64,000 nucleotides of DNA from JAHBVH01 sp034432375. Its GTDB lineage: Bacteria; Chloroflexota; Anaerolineae; Caldilineales; Caldilineaceae. Within the stretch, counting starts at the first letter, position 1. Every line of letters starts with the position of its first letter. This document shows, in pieces, positions 23,672 through 31,133 of this stretch. The notes below the pieces were generated by a model. The model searched no databases. It was not told the origin of the DNA and saw only the letters and a list, made by a program, of their open reading frames with translations. The stretch spans positions 7,330 through 71,329 of the forward strand of contig DAOUCA010000088.1 in assembly GCA_034432375.1 (NCBI GenBank). The letters are read 5' to 3'. A program made the translations under genes and the position numbers.

Positions 23672-26617
23672 TCACGCCAACACCAACCCCGCGGGCAGCG
23701 CCTCGCCAAAGATCCACGCCTGCTCTTCGGCACTCTGTTGGCTGTTGGCATCGGCCAGCAATTCCTGTAAATGCTCGGCGTTTTTGAGTGAGGTCAACCA
23801 CGCTGCCACCTGTTCACGCACCTCCTCCGGCAGATCGCGACCGCGGTCGCCGGTGCGGTTGGCAAGGTGGACAAGAACACGGCCCACGCTCTCCCGTTTT
23901 TCCAGCTTGAGCGCCAACAACCCTTCTACCCACGCTGCTGTTTCGGTCGCCGGCACGAGCCGGTCGAGCGGGCCATACATTGCCGTGCGGGCACCAAAGC
24001 GGCTAAGGGCCCACAACTCTTTGGCGGTCGCTTCCTCTTTGGTTTTGCGTAGATTGGCAAGCAGTGTCCGCCCCAGTGAAACTTTAACATTGGCGGGCAG
24101 CCGTTCAAAGTTGGCCAGCGCCAGCCAGACCTCCAACGCTTCGGCAATATTTAGATAGCTGCTGCTCCCTTTGCCGCGCTTCTTGCCGGAACTACCCTCC
24201 TGCAACGCCGCCCGCACCTGTTCGTAGATCTGCAATTGGTGGCCGGCTTTGAGCCCACCGGCGACGCGCCGCCAGAAGATCCACCACTCGGTGCGCACCT
24301 GGGGGCGGTTGAAGTTCATCCCTTCAAGATAGAAGCCCCACACCGTCTTCATGCGCAACTCGTCCCCCGGATCGCCATAGCCAGGACGCAGACAAAAGCC
24401 TAACAAGTTGAGCCAGAACGCTTCATGTTGGAATGACCGTTTGCGCCCGTCAGCCACTTCAAGGAAGGTATCGGCCAACTTGCGGATCAGGCCAGTGGGC
24501 CATGCCTCTTTTTCCAATTCAAGAATCGTCTCTAGCCGTTTGCGTAATCCCTCGGGCGCATAGTTGCCATCCTTGCTCTCGCCAAAGGTACGACGAATGG
24601 CCGTTTGCGCGGCCGTTAGGGTGGCTGCTTCGACAATAGTCTCGAGGGCCCCAGTCGCCGGCGCTGCTTCCGCCTCACCGCGCACATCAAAGGCGAGCTG
24701 CCAACTGTGCTCGCTCTGTTTGGCCTGGCACCAGAGTTCAAGCGTGCCGATTTCGGTGAGGCGCATGGCTAGATGCACCGGCAACTGTTGCGCCACCCCA
24801 CGCCGACCATAGTGCAGAATGGTGCGGATCGGCGGCAAGATGGTAACTTCGGCGGGCTCCAGTGTCACCACTTCGCCCAGCTTGTCCCCCAAGCGCGTGC
24901 TCGATGCATAGAGCTGAAAGGTGACCGGCTGATTGGTCAAGGCGGCAAATTCCGGTTCAGTTAGGGTGATCTGTGCACCTTCTTCTGTGCCACGTGGTAG
25001 CAGACAGACCGCGGCGTAGCTTTCAGCACCTGATGTGGCCGTCTCGATCGCAACATAATAGGTCCGTGGGCTGCCGCTGCCGACGCGTACGCCTTCCCCT
25101 TGGCGCACCAGACCGTAGTAGGCCGCGCCCATGGCCACGGCCAGATCCGGGCGTGGGTTGGGCAATTCGTTCGGTTGCCATGCGCGGCCGGCTTCCTCTT
25201 GAAACCAGCCCCCAACCAGATCCAACAGCCGTCGGCGCAACAACTCCGCTTCGAGCACGCCGCCGTTAAAGAGCATAAAATCGGGGAAGGGGGCCGTGCG
25301 CCCACTCTCTTCTTGCAGTAGCCCCCGAAAGCGCCGCCAAAAGTCGGCCAGGTGGCGCGTGATCGCCGCATCTTGGACGTAGGGGAGACCAAGCTCAGAA
25401 AGACCAGTACGACGCCCTGTTTGCAACGGGCTCGCCAAGGCAATCTGGGGCAGAAAGCCATCAAGCAAGACTTCGTTTACCTCCGCTTGGGTCAGGCTGC
25501 TTTTAAGGGTGTTGGCAATGAGGCTGCGTCCGCTGCCAACGACGGTAATATCCACGGCGGCGGTTGTCTCCGGCGCGCCGAGCAGCCGCTCCTTGGCTTT
25601 GCGACACTGTTGCACCAGTTGATGCCAGCGCACGGCATCCAATTTGCCTGGCTGCCCAAAGAGCTTGATCTCGACGTGGCGACCAAGGGCCAGATCCATA
25701 TTATCGCCGCCAAGCAGCAGATGGTCACCGACGGCCAAGCGATTGAAGCGCAGCCCGCCTTCGCCTTCACGGACGCCAATCGCCGTAAAATCCGTCGTGC
25801 CACCGCCAATATCACAGACGAGGATCAGCTGTCCATCCGCCATCTGCGTTTGCCAATCCGCCTCGTGGCCGGCCAACCAGGCATAAAAGGCGGCCAACGG
25901 CTCCTCCAGCAGCACCACGCGACCAAGGCCGGCTTCACGCGCCGCGGTCAGCGTTAACTCGCGCGCCACCTCGTCAAAGGAGGCGGGCACGGTCAGCACG
26001 ATCAGCTGGTTTTCAAAGCGAGCGTCGTCGTTGATTTCGCCTGTCCCTGCGAGTGAGCTTGTCGACGCCAAAGGGACAAGCCCTTCGACCGGCTCAGGAC
26101 GAAGCTCAGCCTCAGCAACCGCCATCGTTGCGTTCCACGCCTCGCGCAGATGTTGCAAATAGCGCCGGCTCGCCTCGACCGGTGAAACTTTCTGCACTTC
26201 CTCCGCCGCGCCCCAGGGCAGAATTGGTGCCGTGCGGTCGACCGCGCTGTGCGCTAGCCACGACTTAGCCGACGCCACCAGCCGCCCCGGAATCCGTGTC
26301 CCTTGTTCGTGCGCTCCTTCACCGACCAGATAATCATGCTCGGTGGTCCATGGCAGATTGGTGCTGCCGGCAGACAGATCATAGTCGCCGGGTAGGTAGA
26401 GAAAGGAGGGCAACACCGGCAGCGCGCCCATGTCGCCGGGGGCAACCAACTGTGGCACATCGAAGAGGTGGATCGCGGGACCGCTATCAGGAGTAGCCGC
26501 AGCTTGGTCGGCCAGATCGATAAAGGCAAGGGCCGAGTTTGTCGTGCCCAGGTCGATGCCGATGATGTAGCGATAGAGGTGGGTGGGTGGGGCAAAGGAT
26601 GGTTGATCAAGAGTCAA
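23672..26617 (-). CDS. Divergent Hsp70-family protein with a long C-terminal DUF3731-like region
   Basis: 981 residues. The N-terminal actin-like ATPase domain shows phosphate-1 IIGIDLGTTNSALAF, phosphate-2 LILVCDIGGGTTDF, VVLLEEPLAAFYAW and the adenosine-region FNGGVLEAELLRRRLLDLV. A short substrate-binding-like beta region follows. The last 300 or so residues are a helical region (RKRLETILELEKEAWPTGLIRKLAD, GYGDPGDELRMKTVWGFYLEGMNF) matching Hsp70 proteins with a DUF3731 domain. The start is TTG 26617, supported by GGAGA a few bases upstream; no ATG lies before the ATPase motif. It forms a module with a second Hsp70-like protein and a DUF2760 protein on the same strand. Clients are unknown. 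A palindromic repeat is inserted in frame around residues 168-187. Confidence 0.88.
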   Translation of the reverse strand: MTLDQPSFAPPTHLYRYIIGIDLGTTNSALAFIDLADQAAATPDSGPAIHLFDVPQLVAPGDMGALPVLPSFLYLPGDYDLSAGSTNLPWTTEHDYLVGEGAHEQGTRIPGRLVASAKSWLAHSAVDRTAPILPWGAAEEVQKVSPVEASRRYLQHLREAWNATMAVAEAELRPEPVEGLVPLASTSSLAGTGEINDDARFENQLIVLTVPASFDEVARELTLTAAREAGLGRVVLLEEPLAAFYAWLAGHEADWQTQMADGQLILVCDIGGGTTDFTAIGVREGEGGLRFNRLAVGDHLLLGGDNMDLALGRHVEIKLFGQPGKLDAVRWHQLVQQCRKAKERLLGAPETTAAVDITVVGSGRSLIANTLKSSLTQAEVNEVLLDGFLPQIALASPLQTGRRTGLSELGLPYVQDAAITRHLADFWRRFRGLLQEESGRTAPFPDFMLFNGGVLEAELLRRRLLDLVGGWFQEEAGRAWQPNELPNPRPDLAVAMGAAYYGLVRQGEGVRVGSGSPRTYYVAIETATSGAESYAAVCLLPRGTEEGAQITLTEPEFAALTNQPVTFQLYASSTRLGDKLGEVVTLEPAEVTILPPIRTILHYGRRGVAQQLPVHLAMRLTEIGTLELWCQAKQSEHSWQLAFDVRGEAEAAPATGALETIVEAATLTAAQTAIRRTFGESKDGNYAPEGLRKRLETILELEKEAWPTGLIRKLADTFLEVADGRKRSFQHEAFWLNLLGFCLRPGYGDPGDELRMKTVWGFYLEGMNFNRPQVRTEWWIFWRRVAGGLKAGHQLQIYEQVRAALQEGSSGKKRGKGSSSYLNIAEALEVWLALANFERLPANVKVSLGRTLLANLRKTKEEATAKELWALSRFGARTAMYGPLDRLVPATETAAWVEGLLALKLEKRESVGRVLVHLANRTGDRGRDLPEEVREQVAAWLTSLKNAEHLQELLADANSQQSAEEQAWIFGEALPAGLVLA
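26055..26115. repeat. CTTCGACAAGCTCAGC-family palindrome inside the Hsp70 gene
   Basis: GAGCTTGTCGAC, then AAGCCCTTCGACCGGCTCAGG and GACGAAGCTCAGCC, form nested inverted repeats. On the minus strand it is translated as AELRPEPVEGLVPLASTSSLA just before the conserved LTVPASFDE segment. The paralogue at 27517-29400 has no such insert at the equivalent place. Confidence 0.85.
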
Positions 26618-26766
26618 GGGAGATTCTCCAATTCATGCGGTGATCTGCTTCCAAGTTTATTGTAGGCTGGTTTCTCGTGGCCGTCAACCCTTCACGATAA
26701 AGAGTGTATTTCCGTTAGAAGCATATTTCATAGGATTCTCTCTAGGCAAATATAGCGAATTTCAAA

Positions 26767-26865
26767 GTTATTAGGGGTGCGTCCCATTTTGGGGGATTAC
26801 ACAGAAGGACAAAATTGATAGTCCGGCGTAATCCCCCAAATGTGGTACGCACCCAGTTATTAGGG
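26767..26865. repeat. MITE-like element flanked by 10-bp direct repeats
   Basis: The inverted arms GGGTGCGTCCCATTTTGGGG(GATTAC) (26775-26800) and GTAATCCCCCAAATGTGGTA(CGCACCC) (26828-26854) are separated by 27 bases. GTTATTAGGG is repeated directly at 26767-26776 and 26856-26865, as expected for a target-site duplication or insertion flank. No coding capacity. Confidence 0.7.
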
Positions 26866-26870
26866 TGCAG

Positions 26871-26899
26871 TTGACATTGCTGTGGGAGGTGCGTATACT
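26871..26899 (+). promoter_or_regulatory. Near-consensus sigma-70 promoter before the DUF4160/DUF2442 pair
   Basis: TTGACA (26871-26876), a 17-base spacer and TATACT (26894-26899). It starts 6 bases after the right flank of the MITE-like element and lies 38 bases upstream of the ATG at 26938. Confidence 0.8.
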
Positions 26900-26937
26900 G
26901 TCTTAGAAAGATGAAAGAGCCGACAAGAGGATTAATC

Positions 26938-27114
26938 ATGGCAGTGATTTCTATGTTTTATGGCATCATCGTATCGACGCCATCATTCACCACATATTCA
27001 CATCCGCTGCCAATGAGAAGAAGCAGTATTTGCCATCCCGATGGAGAGTTGTTAGAAGGCACAATGATAAAAAGCAAGCAGAAACTACTTCAGGCTCGGA
27101 TTGAAATACCATGA
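26938..27114 (+). pseudogene. Decayed DUF4160 gene
   Basis: The first 12 residues, MAVISMFYGIIV, are the DUF4160 opening, and PDGELLEG...KSKQKLLQARIEI is its later part. Between them the open frame is meaningless, while the next frame reads PHIHIRCQ, a stop, then EEAVFAI, the expected central motif. Two compensating frame changes plus an internal stop and a small deletion explain this. The C-terminal helix that normally follows is also missing. A ribosome site AGAGG (26926-26930) and a good promoter are still present. DUF4160 proteins are usually encoded directly before DUF2442 proteins, as here. Confidence 0.75.
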
Positions 27115-27383
27115 ACCCGCGTGTACAAACAGTTCAACCAAACTCAAATTATACAATCACCTTGACCTTTACCAATGACGAAGTGCGTGTATTCGATGTA
27201 AAACCCGATCTAGATAAAGGGATATTCCAGGAATTAAAAGAGCTACGTTATTTCTATTCAGTCAAACCTGTTCTAGGCAGCATGCAGTGGAAACATGGAC
27301 AAGATTTTTGTCCTGATATGTTATATATTGATAGCGTACCCGTCTCTGATATGACAGAGCTTACAGTAACTCAAACCCTTTAA
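27111..27383 (+). CDS. DUF2442-domain protein
   Basis: 90 residues, intact. The domain reads NYTITLTFTNDEVRVFDVKPDLDKGIFQELKEL...FYSVKPVLGSMQWKHGQDFCPDMLYIDSVPV, matching the whole DUF2442 family from start to end, plus a short tail. Function is unknown; DUF4160/DUF2442 pairs have been discussed as possible toxin-antitoxin systems. The ATG overlaps the stop of the decayed DUF4160 frame (ATGA). If the pair is a toxin-antitoxin system, this is the surviving half. Confidence 0.85.
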   Translation: MNPRVQTVQPNSNYTITLTFTNDEVRVFDVKPDLDKGIFQELKELRYFYSVKPVLGSMQWKHGQDFCPDMLYIDSVPVSDMTELTVTQTL

Positions 27384-27516
27384 TGTTTGTACCTTCCAGC
27401 CATCTAGATAGGGCAAATCTGTCACTCTGCAAGCGTTTCCAAGTAGACCAATCTTGAAGATTCTTACAGAATGACATAGAGTAAGTAAAAGACTTAGAAT
27501 AGAAGTTGATTAATCG

Positions 27517-29400
27517 TCAAAGCGCTAGCAGATCCTCGCTCTCACGCTCCCTCTCTTCCTGCTCCCGCAGATTGAACTCCAATTTCCAGCGCTGCTCACT
27601 GTTGCGCGCCACACACCACAACTCCAGCGTCCCAATCTCGGTGACCTTGCTCTGCAGCCAAACGGGAATAATCGCACCGCCCATCGCTTCGCTGCTCTCT
27701 TCGCCATCGCGTGCCGGCGGGGCAGAGAATTGGGTCTCCATTAGCGTCACTTCTTCGAGTTCATCGTTCCAATCTTCGACGGTTTCGCCGACTTCATCAG
27801 TTTTGCGCGTGTTGGAGGCGAGCAACTGGAAGACCGCCGGTTCGCCAAGCACCAGCCCAAACTCTTTTTGGCGAATGTCAGCCGAAGTGCCCTCTTCCAT
27901 GCCAAAGGGAACGACACAGAGCGCGTTGACCGGCGTGGGAATACCGGGCACCGCGGGCATCGAACTCTCGACGCCAATGTAGTAGGTGCGGGCGGCACCG
28001 GCGCGAATGCGAATGCCACGACCTTTGCGCGCCATGCCATAGTAGGCCGCGCCAAGACCAACCGAGCGGTCAAGGTCGACCGCTTCAAGTTCACGGACTT
28101 CGCCTTCGCTCCAATTTTGCAGCAGTTGCAATACTTGATTGCGCAACGGTTCGGCCTTCATCACGCCGCCATTAAAGAGCACCGCGCTGGGATAGGCAAC
28201 GCCCCCGTCCGCCGGATCGCCGCCGACATGTTGGCTAAGAAAGTGGGCGAGATGACGGGAGATAGCGGGATCGGATTCGTAGGCAAGCCCCATTTCGCGG
28301 ATACCAACCTGGGCACGACGTTGGGGAAATTCATTGGCCTCAACCAGGGGAAAGAAGCCCTGCACCAGAATCGTCTCAATCTCTTGCCGGGTGAGCGCCG
28401 TACGGACCGTGCTGCCAATCAGCGAGGAGCCACGGCCCAGGATCACAATCGGCGCTTCGCTGGCATCGGGGTCGCTGAGCAGCATCTCTTTGGCTTTGCG
28501 GCAGCTCTGCACCATGCCACGAAATTGCCAGTTGTCGAGCTTGGTATTCTGTTGCGCCAGCTTGGCGCGCACGGCGTAGGCAAGGGTCAAGTCCATGTTG
28601 TCGCCGCCGAGCAGGATATGATTCCCCACTGCGACGCGCTGCAACTCAAGATTGCCCGCTTCTTCGACGACTTGGATCAAGCTAAAGTCGCTGGTGCCAC
28701 CACCGATATCACAGACCAAGACGGATTGGCCGACGGCAATTTCGTTGCGCCACGCTTCGCCCTGCGCTTCGATCCAGGCGTAAAAGGAGGCTTGCGGCTC
28801 TTCAAGTAGGGTCAGATTGTAGAGCCCCGCCCGCTGTGCGGCCTGAACCGTCAACTCGCGCGCTACGGCGTCAAAGGAGGCGGGCACAGTGAGATAGATC
28901 TCTTGCTCTTCCAGCCGCTGCGTTTCATCGTCTTGGGCCATTGCATAATTCCAGGCGTTGCGGATCTGCTCAAGATAGCGGGCGCTCGCCTCCAGTGGCG
29001 AAACCCGTTGCGCATCCTCCGGTGCATCAAAAGGCAGCACCGCTTGGGTGCGGTCGATGCCCGTTTGGCAGAGCCAGGATTTGGCCGAAGCGACGAGGCG
29101 CTGCGGCAACTCTGTACCCCGCTCCCGTGCATACTCGCCCACCGCCCAATTCATCGTCTCATTCCACGGCAGCGCCAACGCCCCTTCCGGCACGTCATGG
29201 GGGCCGGGCAGCAGCAGAAACGAGGGCAGCAGCGGACGCGCTTGGGTCTCCCCGGGGCTGACGACCTGGGTGATGCCAAAGAGGTCAATCGTCGGCACTT
29301 CACCAGGCGGCAATGTCTCCAGGTCGATGATACGCGTGTAGGCGACCACCGAGTGGGTCGTGCCCAAATCAATACCGACGATATAGGTTGGATTGCTCAC
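27517..29400 (-). CDS. Divergent Hsp70-family (DnaK-like) protein
   Basis: 627 residues. The ATPase domain has TYIVGIDLGTTHSVVAY, VLVCDIGGGTSDFSL, LTLLEEPQASFYAWIE, FNGGVMKAEPLRNQVLQLL and VGLGAAYYGMARKG. The substrate-binding-like part is short and ends in a very acidic/arginine-rich tail, without the DnaK lid. It is closely related in its first 500 residues to the other Hsp70-like gene here but lacks the DUF3731-like extension. GTG start at 29400 with GGAAGAA upstream. It lies between the DUF2760 gene (141 bases upstream) and the longer Hsp70 gene, from which the DUF4160/DUF2442 insertion separates it. Expected to be an ATP-driven chaperone or regulator; clients unknown. Confidence 0.9.
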   Translation of the reverse strand: MSNPTYIVGIDLGTTHSVVAYTRIIDLETLPPGEVPTIDLFGITQVVSPGETQARPLLPSFLLLPGPHDVPEGALALPWNETMNWAVGEYARERGTELPQRLVASAKSWLCQTGIDRTQAVLPFDAPEDAQRVSPLEASARYLEQIRNAWNYAMAQDDETQRLEEQEIYLTVPASFDAVARELTVQAAQRAGLYNLTLLEEPQASFYAWIEAQGEAWRNEIAVGQSVLVCDIGGGTSDFSLIQVVEEAGNLELQRVAVGNHILLGGDNMDLTLAYAVRAKLAQQNTKLDNWQFRGMVQSCRKAKEMLLSDPDASEAPIVILGRGSSLIGSTVRTALTRQEIETILVQGFFPLVEANEFPQRRAQVGIREMGLAYESDPAISRHLAHFLSQHVGGDPADGGVAYPSAVLFNGGVMKAEPLRNQVLQLLQNWSEGEVRELEAVDLDRSVGLGAAYYGMARKGRGIRIRAGAARTYYIGVESSMPAVPGIPTPVNALCVVPFGMEEGTSADIRQKEFGLVLGEPAVFQLLASNTRKTDEVGETVEDWNDELEEVTLMETQFSAPPARDGEESSEAMGGAIIPVWLQSKVTEIGTLELWCVARNSEQRWKLEFNLREQEERERESEDLLAL

Positions 29401-29540
29401 AATCGTTCTTCCATTCTTCCCTACGATTTATATAACAAGTCACCCATCCCAATTTCCCAGCTAGCAAGGGAGGAGCCACTGCTCCCCTTCTTGATGTCGG
29501 GGAGGGGCTGGGGGTGGGGTGACTTAGTACCAATTACCTG

Positions 29541-30245
29541 CTAAACTTCAACTTCGGCCGCGGCAACGACGGACAATTTCTCTTCAGCGTTCATCCGCTT
29601 GGGTAGATCAATCGTAGCGACCTGCCACCCACGATGGCGCAATTCCCCCTTAAAGGGGGGATCACCAACGACATTGCCGCTGAGGCGGACCTGTTCAGGA
29701 TCAAAACCGGGCTGCACCGTAATGCGGCTGCCTTCCGCTTCGCTGTAGACTGGCTCCAGTTTGACATGTTGGTCGAGTGCCTGTTTGCACCCCTCGTGGA
29801 TGCTGCGCACCGCCGCGCCGATCTGATCATCGGCATAGGCACTGAGATCCTCTTGCAGAAAGTCGACCAACCGGCCCTGACGTTGCAGGATGGCCAGCAT
29901 CTGCACGGCACCGTTCTTGGCTCCTTGCGCCAGCAACGGTGCCGGATCGAGTTTGGGCGCTTCTTTGACCGGTTCAGGCTTAAGTGCTACTTTAGGCTTG
30001 GCCACCGGCTCCGCTTTGGGTAGCGTGGCCAGCGTACGCTGGGCTACCTGTTCCAGCAGACGGTTGCCCAAGGTTTGGATAATAAACCAGAGCACGAGGG
30101 TGATCAGTAAGCCCACGCCCAAGATCAGCAGCAGTTGCTCCTGCGCCGCTTCGCCCACCATATAGATGGTCACGGCGAGTAGAATCGCGTTGAGCACAAG
30201 CGTAGCGATGAGAGTTTGTATCGTGAGGGTACGTTTTTCGTCCAT
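29541..30245 (-). CDS. DUF2760 membrane protein of an Hsp70 module
   Basis: 234 residues. Two adjacent membrane helices (about residues 11-30 and 37-58), then a Lys/Pro/Ala-rich linker. The C-terminal DUF2760 domain reads AVQMLAILQRQGRLVDFLQEDLSAYADDQIGAAVRSIHEGC, then VTVQPGFDPEQVRLSGNVVGDPPFKGELRHRGWQ. The family is often encoded directly before Hsp70-like genes of the type seen here, so the three proteins probably work together, with this one as the membrane anchor. ATG at 30245 with AAGGA upstream. The biochemical role is not known. Confidence 0.8.
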   Translation of the reverse strand: MDEKRTLTIQTLIATLVLNAILLAVTIYMVGEAAQEQLLLILGVGLLITLVLWFIIQTLGNRLLEQVAQRTLATLPKAEPVAKPKVALKPEPVKEAPKLDPAPLLAQGAKNGAVQMLAILQRQGRLVDFLQEDLSAYADDQIGAAVRSIHEGCKQALDQHVKLEPVYSEAEGSRITVQPGFDPEQVRLSGNVVGDPPFKGELRHRGWQVATIDLPKRMNAEEKLSVVAAAEVEV

Positions 30246-30292
30246 GGGAAATCCTTGCTAATCATCAATCATCAATTGTGAATTGTCAATGG

Positions 30293-31060
30293 CTAATTTT
30301 CGGGCTTTTCGGCCACACAGAGGACGCTGACACCGACCGGTAGATCGATCCGCGCCAGCAACTCCGCTTCGAGCCAGCCGGCCAGATGCAACATGGTATT
30401 GGCCGGCTCGGGGATCGCTTCCATTTCAACTTGGTAGACCTCTTCGTCCTGCGTTAGGTGCGGGCTTTCGAGGTTGGGTTTGTAGGGGCGCAAGAAGCGG
30501 ACGCCAGCGACCATCGGAAAGAGAAAGAAGTTGTTGTAGCTCAGCCGGTTGACCTGGAAGCCGCTCATCGTCAGTTTTTGCCGGAGTTCGGGTGCGGTAT
30601 AACGCCGCTGATGGGCGTTGATCTCGTCGTTGTAGCTCCAGAGCCACATAAAGGCGGGCACAGAAACGATCAGCTTACCACCCGGTTTGAGCACGCGACG
30701 GCACTCTTCAAAGACGCCAATCTCGTCGGGGATGTGCTCAACGGTATCGAAGAGGGCCACCAAATCAAAGCTGTTGTCTGGAAAAGGGAGCAGATCACCG
30801 GTACTTTGGAGCACCTCTAGCCCCCGTTGCGCTGCCACAGCTAACGGACGCCCATTCGTGTCAATGCCGACCACGCGGCCATAGTGGGCCAGATGGTGGG
30901 CCATGTTGCCGGCACCACTGCCGATATCCAAGATCAGCCGTTCCTGGCCCGGCGCGGCTTGACCCACTTCGGCATCTAGATATTTGAGAATGGCGCGCGT
31001 ACGGCCAGCGAACCAGGCGTGTCGATCTTCTTCTAAAACGGTCAGTACCGGCGTCGTCAT
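30293..31060 (-). CDS. Class I SAM-dependent methyltransferase
   Basis: 255 residues. The Rossmann SAM-binding motif LILDIGSGAGNMAHHLA is followed by VVGIDTNG, the post-motif NSFDLVALFDTVEHIPDE and RVLKPGGKLIVSVPAFMWLWSYND. The latter resembles methyltransferases acting on lipids or sugars (Methyltransf_11/23 type). Substrate unknown. ATG at 31060 with AAAGGA upstream; it starts 32 bases after the short tandem repeats that follow the mod gene. It may be co-transcribed with the downstream Hsp70 module. Confidence 0.88.
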   Translation of the reverse strand: MTTPVLTVLEEDRHAWFAGRTRAILKYLDAEVGQAAPGQERLILDIGSGAGNMAHHLAHYGRVVGIDTNGRPLAVAAQRGLEVLQSTGDLLPFPDNSFDLVALFDTVEHIPDEIGVFEECRRVLKPGGKLIVSVPAFMWLWSYNDEINAHQRRYTAPELRQKLTMSGFQVNRLSYNNFFLFPMVAGVRFLRPYKPNLESPHLTQDEEVYQVEMEAIPEPANTMLHLAGWLEAELLARIDLPVGVSVLCVAEKPEN

Positions 31061-31085
31061 GTAAATCCTTTGATCTCTACTCGTT

Positions 31086-31133
31086 GATAGCTCTATTCAG
31101 TGATAGCTCTATTCAGTGATAGCTCTACTCGTT
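31086..31133. repeat. Three 16-bp tandem repeats at the 3' end of the mod gene
   Basis: GATAGCTCTATTCAGT at 31086-31101 and 31102-31117 is followed by the diverged GATAGCTCTACTCGTT at 31118-31133, which enters the last codons of the methyltransferase. Confidence 0.9.

Noticed and set aside
25352..25957. A 201-codon plus-strand frame inside the long Hsp70-like gene
   Set aside because: Antisense to conserved Hsp70 ATPase motifs; no recognisable protein features.
27868..28809. A 313-codon plus-strand frame inside the second Hsp70-like gene
   Set aside because: Antisense to a clearly conserved gene with GDIGGGT-type motifs; codon pattern follows the other strand.
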